This document shows, in pieces, positions 34,487 to 42,600 of a DNA stretch of 52,671 nt. Below the pieces are notes generated by a model that ran no database searches, was not told the DNA's origin, and saw only the letters and a program-made list of their open reading frames with translations. Source of the DNA: a bacterium (GTDB lineage: Bacteria; Bacteroidota; Bacteroidia; Chitinophagales; Saprospiraceae); the NCBI GenBank assembly GCA_024742755.1, contig JANSXW010000029.1, forward strand, positions 1 through 52,671, written 5' to 3'. The position numbers and the translations under genes were made by a program. How positions within the stretch are numbered: the first letter of the stretch is position 1; each line of letters opens with the position of its first letter.

Positions 34487-34535
34487 TTCAAAGCCCTCCA
34501 CAGCCTCCGCCTAACGGCGGTGGGCTGTTTGCTTT
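34487..34535 (+). repeat. Terminator-like hairpin repeat, copy 2
   Basis: Second copy of the 49-bp unit found at 34364-34412, 123 bp away, with the same stem sequences and T-rich tail. Its 3' end forms the left arm of the 21-bp inverted repeat at 34522-34586, so it faces the oppositely oriented tRNA-Cys terminator. Confidence 0.65.
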
Positions 34536-34586
34536 CCAGACGCTTACGAAAGTGAACTTTCGACACGTCTGGAAAGCAAACAGCCC
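34522..34586. repeat. 21-bp perfect inverted repeat with an inner hairpin
   Basis: GGGCTGTTTGCTTTCCAGAC plus G (34522-34542) is exactly inverted at 34566-34586. The 23-base centre contains CGAAAGT-ga-ACTTTCG, a second 7-bp inverted repeat. The whole forms one of the most stable possible cruciforms in the window. It arises where a plus-oriented and a minus-oriented terminator-like unit meet head to head. It may block transcription in both directions between hsdR and tRNA-Cys. Confidence 0.75.
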
Positions 34587-34609
34587 CTTCGCGAAACGCG
34601 AAGAGGCTG
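34573..34609 (-). terminator. Rho-independent terminator after tRNA-Cys
   Basis: On the minus strand CAGCCTCTTCGCG-TTT-CGCGAAGGGGCTG forms a 13-bp stem with one mismatch and a 3-base loop, followed by TTTGCTTT. The stem begins 13 bp after the tRNA 3' end. This is the expected place and structure for ending the tRNA transcript. Confidence 0.7.
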
Positions 34610-34621
34610 TGAAGTGCTTTG

Positions 34622-34692
34622 AGGTTGGGAGCGGATTCGAACCGCCGTACGAGGTTTTGCAGACCTCTGCCTAGCCACTCGGCCACCCAACC
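34622..34692 (-). tRNA. tRNA-Cys (anticodon GCA)
   Basis: The minus strand folds into a cloverleaf of 71 nt. Acceptor stem GGTTGGG pairs with CCCAACC, the D stem is GCC/GGC, and the anticodon stem GAGGT/ACCTC encloses the loop CTGCAAA with anticodon GCA. The T arm is GGCGG-TTCGAAT-CCGCT. The discriminator base is U, as required for cysteine identity. CCA is not encoded. It is flanked by a terminator hairpin and by a TATATTTG box on the other side. Confidence 0.95.
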
Positions 34693-34719
34693 ATCTGCCG
34701 CTGTATTTTTAGCGGACTG

Positions 34720-34727
34720 CAAATATA
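34720..34727 (-). promoter_or_regulatory. -7 promoter box for tRNA-Cys
   Basis: On the minus strand TATATTTG matches TAnnTTTG and lies 28 bp upstream of the tRNA 5' end. No TTG -33 box is visible at the expected spacing. Confidence 0.5.
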
Positions 34728-34836
34728 AAGGTTTTTTGAAAAGCACCCAGCTTTTGGGCACTAATTTTATCCTTTGTTTGAAGACACTAGAAAAACGGCG
34801 GAAAGAGACAGAAAGTTTCCCTTCCGCTCTTCTTTT

Positions 34837-36600
34837 TTAACGGACGAGGTAGATCTCTCCGGAACGCTCAATAAGGGTGCCGTCTGCCTGCTCAATACGG
34901 AGCTGATAGGCGTAGGCGCCGACGTTCAGGAGCTCTGTGCCACGCCGGCCGTCCCAGCCCTGATCGTAATCCTGAGATTCGTAGACGAGCCCGCCCCAGC
35001 GGTCAAACACCCGGAGGCTGTAGCTCATCGGGGTGCCGAATTGAAGGTAGGGGCGGAAGATGTCGTTTACGCCGTCGTTGTTGGGGGAAAAGGCGTTGGG
35101 GACGTAGACCTTGGCGGTCTGTATCGCACAGGCAAGGTTCGAGCGGCTTTGCAGGGCCATCGTCGTGTCTGTACCGATTTCAACCGTGGCTTCTGCCTCC
35201 ACGAAGTAGCAGGCCTGTGCCTGATCCGGGTCACTGAGGTCTACTTCATCGGCGGCAGTCAGGGTGTTGGGGTCGAAGAAGCCCAGTTCTATAGGCGCGC
35301 CGGCTTCCAACCGGAAGACCCGGTAGCCCTGAAGCGTGCCCCGCCCGTTGGTGTAGGGCGTCCATTGCAGGGTGTTGATGCCGTTCTGCCCCTCCGCTTG
35401 CAGCCAGATGGTTGCAGCGGTATTCGAGGTCGTTTCCACACCACAGGCATCTGTAGTCCGTACCTGATACAAATAGGGCTCGTCAGAAGGGTTGATCCCA
35501 GCATCCGTGTACGTATTCTGATTGCTGAGTGGCAAAACCGGAGGCTGTGTAAGCAAGCCGGCAAAATTGCTGTTAGTGCCGGCCCGCTGCAGGGTGTAGC
35601 TGTCAATGAGGGCATTATCATTCCAAAACCATTGAAGCTGTACCGCTCCGTTCATAACGGTGGCATTGGCCATCACAAGGGTTTCAACCGGGTCGTTGAT
35701 CATGGCTGTGGCGCAGACGGTATTGGAACGGGCTTGCTGATCTCCGTTGTTTTGAATCGCAACTATGGAAAAACAATACTCGCGCCCGCTTTCGGTGGTT
35801 TCGTACTGGAATTCGGTTTCGGCTCCATCTACGGTCCCTGCCAAAGCCCAGGAAGAACTGTCGCCGGCCTCGAAAATCTGGTATTCTGCCACGCCGTTGT
35901 TCCATCCGATATAGGGGGTCCAGGAAAGTGTCACATTGCGGATACAGGGGTTATCGAAGTCACTGGCTTCCAGCAAAATAGTCGAATGAGGCGCCGCCAC
36001 AATACTCTTATTGCCGCAGGGGTCAATCGATTCAATGAAGTAGGTTTCCTGTTGCCCGCCCGGGCTTGCTCCGGTGTCGAGGTAAGTATTGCCGGAAAAG
36101 ATAGTATCGAGGACCACCGAACCGACCCCGTCTACTTCCCGGGAAATGATGTAGCCCACTACTTCCGGGGAAGGGCTGTTCGCCCAGTTGACGACCACGT
36201 TCCCATTCTCTACAGAGACAGACTGCAGTACCGCCGGTAGCGGGATAAGCGAATCGAGGGTATCAGAAGCCACCGCCGGTTCTCCGGGGCAGTCGGCATC
36301 GGTTTGCAAATAATAATACCAGGTGCCGGCCCCGGGCGAATCGTGGTAGAAAAAATCAACGGTGGGGTCTGTAACGGAGGCCAGCAGGGTATACGGCCCG
36401 TTCTCGTTTTGACTGCCGTAAACCTCGTACCCGTTGACCGGGCCGCAGTTGACGACCGGCAGGTCCCAGCGCAGGGTATCATTGCTGACGCACAAAAACT
36501 CAGGCGGAGCGATCTGCGCCGAGAGGGAAGCCCAGGGGGCAAGAAAAAGGATTATCGCTAACCATCCATATCTACTGCGCTGCTCTGATTCTTTGTTCAT
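34837..36600 (-). CDS. Fibronectin-type-III repeat surface protein with T9SS type B sorting domain
   Basis: The 587-residue protein has a signal peptide (about 1-28, ending SLSAQ) and several fibronectin-III-like modules separated by WTPYIGWNNG/WTPYTNGRGT-type strands. The C-terminus is the gliding-motility-associated (type B T9SS) domain, about 500-587, with VPNAFSPNNDGVNDIF, VFDRWGGLVYES and the closing SGEIYLVR. It should be exported by T9SS and attached to the surface; adhesion is the usual role. Its start lies 29 bp inside the end of the upstream lipoprotein gene, so the two are co-expressed. Confidence 0.9.
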   Translation of the reverse strand: MNKESEQRSRYGWLAIILFLAPWASLSAQIAPPEFLCVSNDTLRWDLPVVNCGPVNGYEVYGSQNENGPYTLLASVTDPTVDFFYHDSPGAGTWYYYLQTDADCPGEPAVASDTLDSLIPLPAVLQSVSVENGNVVVNWANSPSPEVVGYIISREVDGVGSVVLDTIFSGNTYLDTGASPGGQQETYFIESIDPCGNKSIVAAPHSTILLEASDFDNPCIRNVTLSWTPYIGWNNGVAEYQIFEAGDSSSWALAGTVDGAETEFQYETTESGREYCFSIVAIQNNGDQQARSNTVCATAMINDPVETLVMANATVMNGAVQLQWFWNDNALIDSYTLQRAGTNSNFAGLLTQPPVLPLSNQNTYTDAGINPSDEPYLYQVRTTDACGVETTSNTAATIWLQAEGQNGINTLQWTPYTNGRGTLQGYRVFRLEAGAPIELGFFDPNTLTAADEVDLSDPDQAQACYFVEAEATVEIGTDTTMALQSRSNLACAIQTAKVYVPNAFSPNNDGVNDIFRPYLQFGTPMSYSLRVFDRWGGLVYESQDYDQGWDGRRGTELLNVGAYAYQLRIEQADGTLIERSGEIYLVR

Positions 36601-37327
36601 ACTGTTCTTCTAATTCGTTCATGGGATACCGGCGTTCAAGCGCATAGCTCAGCGCCATGCTCCCGCCAATTTTCTTATCGTAATAGACCAGCCCTATGCC
36701 TTTCGCATAAATTTCACGGCCACCGTATTCCTGTTCAAAAACACCTTCCTTATCATAGGAGAGCAACTCGCGTACCTCAAAGACCACTGCATCATGCGTT
36801 TCCCCCAGCGCCTGCACCACCGTATCCTTCAGATAGCGCCGGTTTTTGACCAGCGTGATCACCGCCCCGCTGTCCTGAGGAGGCTCCCAGCGGATTTTAT
36901 ACAGAAAAACACCCGAGCTGTCCGTAACCTCAAAGGGGAAGGCACTCCCCTGCAACACCTCAACGGCTGTGCGGTTCTGTTGCCCGCTGCTATCAGCCGC
37001 TTCTTCGTACAGATAAACATCCTGTACCAGCATACCGTTGCGCACCAGTTCCTCTCGTACCAACTGAAGGGGCACCAGGCCATACTCGTAGTAAGTGCCG
37101 GTGAGGAACACGCCTTCTTCCTGAATAAACGACCGGTAATACCAATAGGCAGGGGTGAGTGAATCCAGGTGTACCGGCTGATACTCATAAACCAGCCCAT
37201 CCTCCAGTTCCCGGAGCGGGAAGTAGTAGTCGCGGATGTCTTTAGCCCCGTTTTCACGACAGGATGACAGCCCGGTAACGAAAATGACAAAAAAAAGCAC
37301 TGGAATGGACAACCTCAGATCAATCAT
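36572..37327 (-). CDS. Unknown lipoprotein preceding a T9SS surface protein
   Basis: No family recognized. The product is about 251 residues with a lipoprotein signal (LSIPVLFFVIFVTGLSSC) followed by a beta-rich soluble domain (GLVYEYQPVHLDS, GTYYEYGLVPLQL, GREIYAKGIGLVYYDKKIGG). The opening and length resemble small lipoproteins of unknown function found in Saprospiria-like genomes. The ATG at 37327 is preferred because it starts directly at the signal peptide; the frame also opens at 37348. Its 3' end overlaps the next gene by 29 bp. Confidence 0.75.
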   Translation of the reverse strand: MIDLRLSIPVLFFVIFVTGLSSCRENGAKDIRDYYFPLRELEDGLVYEYQPVHLDSLTPAYWYYRSFIQEEGVFLTGTYYEYGLVPLQLVREELVRNGMLVQDVYLYEEAADSSGQQNRTAVEVLQGSAFPFEVTDSSGVFLYKIRWEPPQDSGAVITLVKNRRYLKDTVVQALGETHDAVVFEVRELLSYDKEGVFEQEYGGREIYAKGIGLVYYDKKIGGSMALSYALERRYPMNELEEQYEQRIRAAQ

Positions 37328-37542
37328 GGTGCAAGAAACAGGTTTCACCCGGAAAAGCCCGGTAAAAGCAAAGCTTATCTGCTATTTATTAACGCTTATA
37401 TCAACCTATAATTATTTCATTCTGTTTATTTTGTACGTGCCAAAATGGCACAATGAAATGTACTGGTACGATAAATGTACAGGAAGCACCAAGATCATCC
37501 GGTTACCCACCCTGCAGATGCTCGAAACGCCGCAAATATATT

Positions 37543-37550
37543 TATCTTTG
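37543..37550 (+). promoter_or_regulatory. -7 promoter box of secA
   Basis: TATCTTTG matches the TAnnTTTG consensus and lies 37 bp before the secA start. No TTG is present at the usual -33 spacing. The opposite-strand lipoprotein gene starts 216 bp away. Confidence 0.6.
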
Positions 37551-37587
37551 CGCCACAATAAAAGACTAACATTGGAAATTTTCTCAT

Positions 37588-40500
37588 ATGTTTAATGCTA
37601 TAGCAAAATCCATTAAAAAAGTGTTTGGCACCAAGCAGGAGCGCGATGTCAACATGTACATGCCTGTCGTTGAAGAGGTTAACGAGATCTTCAAAGGGCT
37701 CTCTGGCTTGTCCAACGACGAGCTGCGGAACAAGACGCAGGAATTCCGCACCCGCATCGCCGAACACCTGGCTGGTATCGACAAAGACATTGCGGAAGCG
37801 CAGGCCGAAGCCAATGAGGAAGAGGAACTGCACCGTAAGGAAGCGCTCTTCGGAGAACTGGACGAGCTCAAAAAAGACCGCGACAAGCACCTCGAAGAAA
37901 TCCTGAGGTCGATTCTACCGGAGGCTTTTGCTGTAGTCAAAGAGACCGCCCGCCGCTTTTCCGCTTCTTCTGAAATCCGGGTAACAGCTACCGAGCACGA
38001 CCGGGATATCGCTGCGGACCCTAAAAAAGGCTATGTCTCGATTGAAGGCGATCAGGCCGTCTGGAAAAACAGCTGGATGGCTGCCGGTGGCGAAATCACC
38101 TGGAATATGGTGCACTACGATGTGCAGCTGATCGGTGGCATGGTCCTCCACGACGGCAAAGTCGCGGAGATGGCGACCGGTGAAGGCAAGACCCTTGTGG
38201 CTACCCTCCCAGCCTACCTTAACGGCTTGTCCGGGCAGGGCGTGCACGTCATCACCGTGAACGACTACCTCGCCCGGCGTGACCAGGAATGGGTCGGCCC
38301 TATCTTTGAGTTCCTGCTCCTCACCGTAGACTGTATCGATAAATACCGCCCGCATTCCGACGAGCGTATCAAAGCCTACAAGTGCGACATCACCTACGGG
38401 ACCAACAATGAATTTGGCTTCGATTACCTGCGGGACAATATGGTGCGCTCTATTGATGAGAAAGTGCAGGGAAAGCATCACTTCGTCATGATTGATGAGG
38501 TTGACTCCGTACTGATTGACGATGCCCGTACCCCGCTGATCATATCCGGTCCGGTCCCTCAGGGCAGTGAAGACCAGGAATACGTAAGCCTGCGCCCTTT
38601 TGTAGAAAAGCTCATTGCTGCACAGCGCAAATTAGCTACAGAGTACCTTGCAGAGGCCAAGCGCCTGTTCAAAGAGGGCAAACTGGGCTATCAGGAAGGA
38701 GAAGCCGGCATGGCACTGCTGCGTGCCTACCGCGCCCTGCCAAAGTACCGCCCGCTGATCAAATTCCTCAGTGAGGATGGTGTAAAGGTCGCCATGCAGA
38801 AAGCCGAGAACTTCTACATGCAGGAGCAGTCCAAAAACATGCACCTTGTAGACGAGCCGCTCTACTTCACCATTGACGAAAAGAACCGCAACGTTGAGCT
38901 GACGGAGTTCGGCGCAGAGTACCTCTCCCAGGGCACCTCTGACCCCGAATTCTTCATCATGCCCGACATCGCCACCTCCATGGTCGAAATTGATGACAAC
39001 GATTCGATGACCGATGAGGAAAAGCAGGAAGCCAAAACCAAGCTGAGCCAGGATTTCTCCGTAAAGTCCAAGCGCCTGCACTCTATGAGCCAGCTGCTGA
39101 AAGCCTACACCTTGTTTGAGAAAGACCAGGAATACGTGGTCATGGACGGGCAGGTGAAAATTGTGGATGAGCAGACCGGCCGTATGATGGAAGGCCGCCG
39201 CTACTCCGACGGCCTGCACCAGGCACTGGAAGCGAAAGAAAATGTCAAGATCGGCGACATCACCCAGACTTACGCCACCGTTACGCTGCAGAACTACTTC
39301 CGGATGTACCACAAGCTGTCTGGTATGACGGGTACGGCAGAGACGGAAGCCAGTGAGCTTTGGGAAATCTACAAATTGGATGTTGCGGTTATCCCAACCA
39401 ATCGCCCCATCATCCGGGACGACCGGGAAGACCTGATCTTTAAGACCGCCCGGGAGAAGTTCAATGCGGTGATCGAAGAGATTGTCAACCTGACAGAGCA
39501 GGGCCGCCCGGTACTGGTCGGCACGACCTCTGTGGAGGTGTCTGAGGTCCTGAGCCGGATGTTGAAGCTGCGCCACATCAACCACAACGTACTGAACGCC
39601 AAGCAGCACCAACGCGAGGCAGAAGTGGTTGCCGAAGCCGGTAAGCCGGGCAATGTCACTATTGCTACCAACATGGCCGGCCGGGGTACCGACATCAAGA
39701 TCGGACAGGAAGTCAAAGACAGCGGTGGTTTGGCGATCATCGGTACCGAGCGCCACGATTCCCGACGGGTAGACCGGCAGTTGCGCGGCCGTGCGGGCCG
39801 TCAGGGGGACCCCGGCAGCTCACAGTTTTATGTGTCGTTGGAAGACAACCTCATGCGGCTCTTCCAATCCGAGCGCATTGCCAAATTGATGGACCGCATG
39901 GGCCACGAAGAAGGCGAAGTCATTCAGCACTCTATGGTCACCAAATCCATAGAGCGGGCACAGAAAAAAGTGGAAGAGAACAACTTCGGTATCCGTAAGC
40001 GGCTGCTGGAGTACGATGACGTGATGAACATTCAGCGGGAAGCGATCTACAAGAAACGCGACAATGCCCTTTCCGGAGAGCGCCTTTCCGTTGACGTCAA
40101 CAATATGTTCGAGAGCATGCTCGAAAACCTGGTATCTGTCCACCGGGAAACGGGCGACTTCGAAAGCTTCCGCCGCGACGCCCTCGGTGTACTGGGCATG
40201 GACCCCAAGATGGATGCCATCGACTTCAAAGAGGCTCCGGAGGCAGAAATAAAGGAGCGCTTCGAAAAGCAGTTCGACGAGTTCTACGACCGCAAGATGA
40301 CTCAGATTACGGATGCGCTGATGCCTTTCTTTATCGAGAAGCACGAAGAGAAGAATCAGATCAAGCGGATCGTAATCCCATTCAGCGATGGCCGGACCAA
40401 ACCCATGGCTGTTACCGCAGACCTGGAAGCTGCCATAACATCCAAAGGCAAGTCCATCCGCCGGGACATTGAAAAAGCGGTCACACTGGCCATTATCGAC

Positions 40501-40905
40501 GAGCGCTGGAAGGAGCACCTCCGGTCTATGGACGAGCTGAAGGAATCCGTTCAGGCCGCTTCCTTTGAGCAAAAGGACCCGCTGGTGATCTACAAGATGG
40601 AGGCCTATAACTTGTTTGAGCAGCTTATCTTTGAAATCAATGAGCAGGTGACGTCTTACCTGTCAAGAGGCACCCTCATCTTTGCCGATGGGCGCACCCT
40701 GGAGCAGGCGCGCGAGCAGCGTACCGACCTCAGCAAGGTCAAAACCAACCGGTCTGCCGAAGAGCGTGCCGCCCGGGCAGCTGCGGAGGGCGTGAGCCGT
40801 CAGCCCAAGCCTCAAACAGTGGTCCGCAACGAAAAGAAGGTAGGCCGAAACGAGCCTTGCCCCTGTGGCAGCGGCAAAAAATACAAGCACTGCCATGGCA
40901 GATAA
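37588..40905 (+). CDS. secA: Preprotein translocase ATPase subunit SecA
   Basis: SecA of 1105 residues, with the insertions usual in Bacteroidota. Walker A MATGEGKT lies at 195-202, and [17 protein letters not shown] is the DEAD-box segment. The preprotein cross-linking region, the helical scaffold and the second nucleotide-binding fold ([25 protein letters not shown]) follow. The C-terminus carries the zinc-binding tail [14 protein letters not shown]. It drives Sec-dependent export across the inner membrane. The gene stands alone, between a divergent lipoprotein gene and a strong terminator at 40926. Confidence 0.98.
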   Translation: MFNAIAKSIKKVFGTKQERDVNMYMPVVEEVNEIFKGLSGLSNDELRNKTQEFRTRIAEHLAGIDKDIAEAQAEANEEEELHRKEALFGELDELKKDRDKHLEEILRSILPEAFAVVKETARRFSASSEIRVTATEHDRDIAADPKKGYVSIEGDQAVWKNSWMAAGGEITWNMVHYDVQLIGGMVLHDGKVAEMATGEGKTLVATLPAYLNGLSGQGVHVITVNDYLARRDQEWVGPIFEFLLLTVDCIDKYRPHSDERIKAYKCDITYGTNNEFGFDYLRDNMVRSIDEKVQGKHHFVMIDEVDSVLIDDARTPLIISGPVPQGSEDQEYVSLRPFVEKLIAAQRKLATEYLAEAKRLFKEGKLGYQEGEAGMALLRAYRALPKYRPLIKFLSEDGVKVAMQKAENFYMQEQSKNMHLVDEPLYFTIDEKNRNVELTEFGAEYLSQGTSDPEFFIMPDIATSMVEIDDNDSMTDEEKQEAKTKLSQDFSVKSKRLHSMSQLLKAYTLFEKDQEYVVMDGQVKIVDEQTGRMMEGRRYSDGLHQALEAKENVKIGDITQTYATVTLQNYFRMYHKLSGMTGTAETEASELWEIYKLDVAVIPTNRPIIRDDREDLIFKTAREKFNAVIEEIVNLTEQGRPVLVGTTSVEVSEVLSRMLKLRHINHNVLNAKQHQREAEVVAEAGKPGNVTIATNMAGRGTDIKIGQEVKDSGGLAIIGTERHDSRRVDRQLRGRAGRQGDPGSSQFYVSLEDNLMRLFQSERIAKLMDRMGHEEGEVIQHSMVTKSIERAQKKVEENNFGIRKRLLEYDDVMNIQREAIYKKRDNALSGERLSVDVNNMFESMLENLVSVHRETGDFESFRRDALGVLGMDPKMDAIDFKEAPEAEIKERFEKQFDEFYDRKMTQITDALMPFFIEKHEEKNQIKRIVIPFSDGRTKPMAVTADLEAAITSKGKSIRRDIEKAVTLAIIDERWKEHLRSMDELKESVQAASFEQKDPLVIYKMEAYNLFEQLIFEINEQVTSYLSRGTLIFADGRTLEQAREQRTDLSKVKTNRSAEERAARAAAEGVSRQPKPQTVVRNEKKVGRNEPCPCGSGKKYKHCHGR

Positions 40906-40925
40906 TCAGGGTTAAGCCCTACTTG

Positions 40926-40967
40926 CGAAGCCCGGAACAGCCCGCCTGATTCCGGGCTTCGTTTTTT
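40926..40967 (+). terminator. Rho-independent terminator of secA
   Basis: CGAAGCCCGGAA (40926-40937) and TTCCGGGCTTCG (40950-40961) form a perfect 12-bp stem followed by six T residues. It starts 20 bp after the secA stop. Confidence 0.9.
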
Positions 40968-41006
40968 ACCCTGATCAGGGTAGTTTTCCACAAGGCGGCT
41001 GGGTTT

Positions 41007-41167
41007 AGACTGTGTTGGGAATTCGCTTTTGGAGCGAATGTAGTCAAATTTTATTCTGAACAAGGCGCGATGAGGGAGCCTAGCCTGAGCTAAACGACTG
41101 AAGAGCAACGAAGTGCAGGATAAAATTTGGCAAATGCAGCCCAAAGGGTGAAATCCCAACACAGTCT
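41007..41167. repeat. 161-bp imperfect palindrome between secA and deoC
   Basis: AGACTGTGTTGGGA (41007-41020) is exactly inverted at 41154-41167. Pairing continues inward: ATTC with GAAA, then a long inner arm CAAATTTTATTCTG against CAGGATAAAATTTG (one mismatch). The centre holds GCGATGAGGGAGCC and AGAGCAACGAAGTG. The size and terminal inverted repeats fit a miniature inverted-repeat element or a structured RNA. No gene is seen in the 375-bp gap. Confidence 0.8.
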
Positions 41168-41280
41168 TGACAATCATTCTACGCACGAATTGTAAAGGAA
41201 TGCCCTCCAAAAAGGATATTTGTGATATATTGCACCTCCGAATCATTCTATACCTGAAAGAATAAACCCAGATTACCAAG

Positions 41281-41928
41281 ATGAACCTAAGTGGTTACAT
41301 TGACCATACGTTACTCAGACCTGATTGTACGACGGAAGACATTGAGCAATTGTGCCGGGAAGCCCAGCAGCATCATTTTGCCGCTGTGTGCGTGCCTCCC
41401 TTCCATGTAAAGCAGGCTGCCAACCTTTGCGAAAACAGCACCGTTGCTGTAGCTACCGTAGTCGGGTTCCCTATGGGCTATGCCTCTACCCCTTCCAAAA
41501 TAGAAGAGATCAAAAGGGCAATCGATGAAGGGGCTTCTGAAATTGATGCGGTGATCAACATCTGTGCGGTGAAATCCGGCAACTGGAATCACGTCACCAA
41601 CGATATCGACAGCCTCACCACAGCCACCCACCTCAAGGGCAAGCAGATCAAGATTATTCTGGAGACAGCCCTGCTCACTCAGGAAGAGATTGAGCGGGTT
41701 GTTGGCATTTGCCTGGACAAGGAAGTGGAATACCTGAAGACCTCAACCGGGTTTAATGGCGGTGGGGCCACCCTCGAGGTCGTCGAACTGCTCAGGCGCC
41801 TGGCCGATGGCAAAGCCAAAATCAAAGCCTCGGGCGGCATCCGTTCCCGTTGGGAAGCCGAGCAATTTATTAAAGCAGGAGCGGACCGGATCGGCACTTC
41901 TTCCGGCGTTGCGATTATTGGCGGGTAA
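41281..41928 (+). CDS. deoC: Deoxyribose-phosphate aldolase
   Basis: The 215-residue class I aldolase interconverts 2-deoxyribose-5-phosphate with glyceraldehyde-3-phosphate and acetaldehyde, in deoxynucleoside catabolism. The Schiff-base lysine is Lys153 in YLKTSTGF. Asp89 in EIDAVINI and Lys182 in KIKASGGIRS complete the active site, and the GGIR loop binds phosphate. Length matches the family (210-225). It is monocistronic here, with the 161-bp palindrome upstream and an unrelated operon downstream. Confidence 0.95.
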   Translation: MNLSGYIDHTLLRPDCTTEDIEQLCREAQQHHFAAVCVPPFHVKQAANLCENSTVAVATVVGFPMGYASTPSKIEEIKRAIDEGASEIDAVINICAVKSGNWNHVTNDIDSLTTATHLKGKQIKIILETALLTQEEIERVVGICLDKEVEYLKTSTGFNGGGATLEVVELLRRLADGKAKIKASGGIRSRWEAEQFIKAGADRIGTSSGVAIIGG

Positions 41929-42171
41929 GGCCGGCTGAGCTCCTCTTCGCGCATTACGGGCACGCAGTTACGGGCATGAATTGCAAAGCAACCTCTTGTC
42001 TCTATCCACACCTAAACCCCTATTCAAAATACCTGGCCGTGACAGCGCAGCTATGGTATTCGTCACTTTTAATGATTTCCCCTCGTTATAATTCCTTAAT
42101 TTTAGGAAATTTGCATCAATTTCCCGCTAATGCGGCTTCGGAATAAGCCTGCCAAAGGCATAAGCCATTGA

Positions 42172-42594
42172 ATGATCAAAACGATTATAATGTTACTCAG
42201 AGTCCTGTTTTCCGCCCTCTTCATGATAGGATGCCTTGGCTTCGGGCAAGCCCAGAATGTCATTATTGAGGCCGACGAGCCTATACAGCAGATGATGGAC
42301 CGCTACGTAGAGCTCAACAAGTCCCGCAACTTCGTGGAAGGCTGGCGGGTGCAAATCCTGGCTACGCCGGACCGGCAGCGCCTGGAGACGGTCAAGCAAT
42401 CCTTCAAATACCGCTACCCGAATATCCCGGTAGACTGGGAGCACGCCAAGCCCTACTACAAGCTCCGGGCCGGCGCCTTTGAGTCCAAACTGGAAGCGAT
42501 GCGGCTCAAGTACATCCTGCAACAAGACTATTCCGGGATTTATCTCGTTAAGGATGACCGGATCAGGCCTTCGGAGCTGATTGGAAACTTTTAA
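42172..42594 (+). CDS. Small SPOR-domain protein
   Basis: The 140-residue product has a signal peptide (MLLRVLFSALFMIGCLGFGQAQ region, about 1-28) and one SPOR domain (about 58-135, GWRVQILATPDRQRLETVK and YYKLRAGAFESKLEAMRL). SPOR domains bind denuded glycan strands of peptidoglycan at division or remodelling sites. It ends 6 bp before rodA, so it is probably part of the same cell-wall operon. Confidence 0.85.
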   Translation: MIKTIIMLLRVLFSALFMIGCLGFGQAQNVIIEADEPIQQMMDRYVELNKSRNFVEGWRVQILATPDRQRLETVKQSFKYRYPNIPVDWEHAKPYYKLRAGAFESKLEAMRLKYILQQDYSGIYLVKDDRIRPSELIGNF

Positions 42595-42600
42595 TATTAT

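Noticed and set aside
34165..34761. 198-codon open frame on the minus strand across the tRNA-Cys region
   Set aside because: It runs through a tRNA and repeated hairpins, and its sequence is a translation of those elements.
38632..39756. 374-codon open frame antisense to secA
   Set aside because: SecA motifs are certain on the plus strand; the reverse frame is open because of codon bias and shows no protein features.
40812..41279. 155-codon open frame on the minus strand upstream of deoC
   Set aside because: It overlaps the 161-bp palindrome, the secA terminator and the secA end, so its composition is explained by non-coding sequence.
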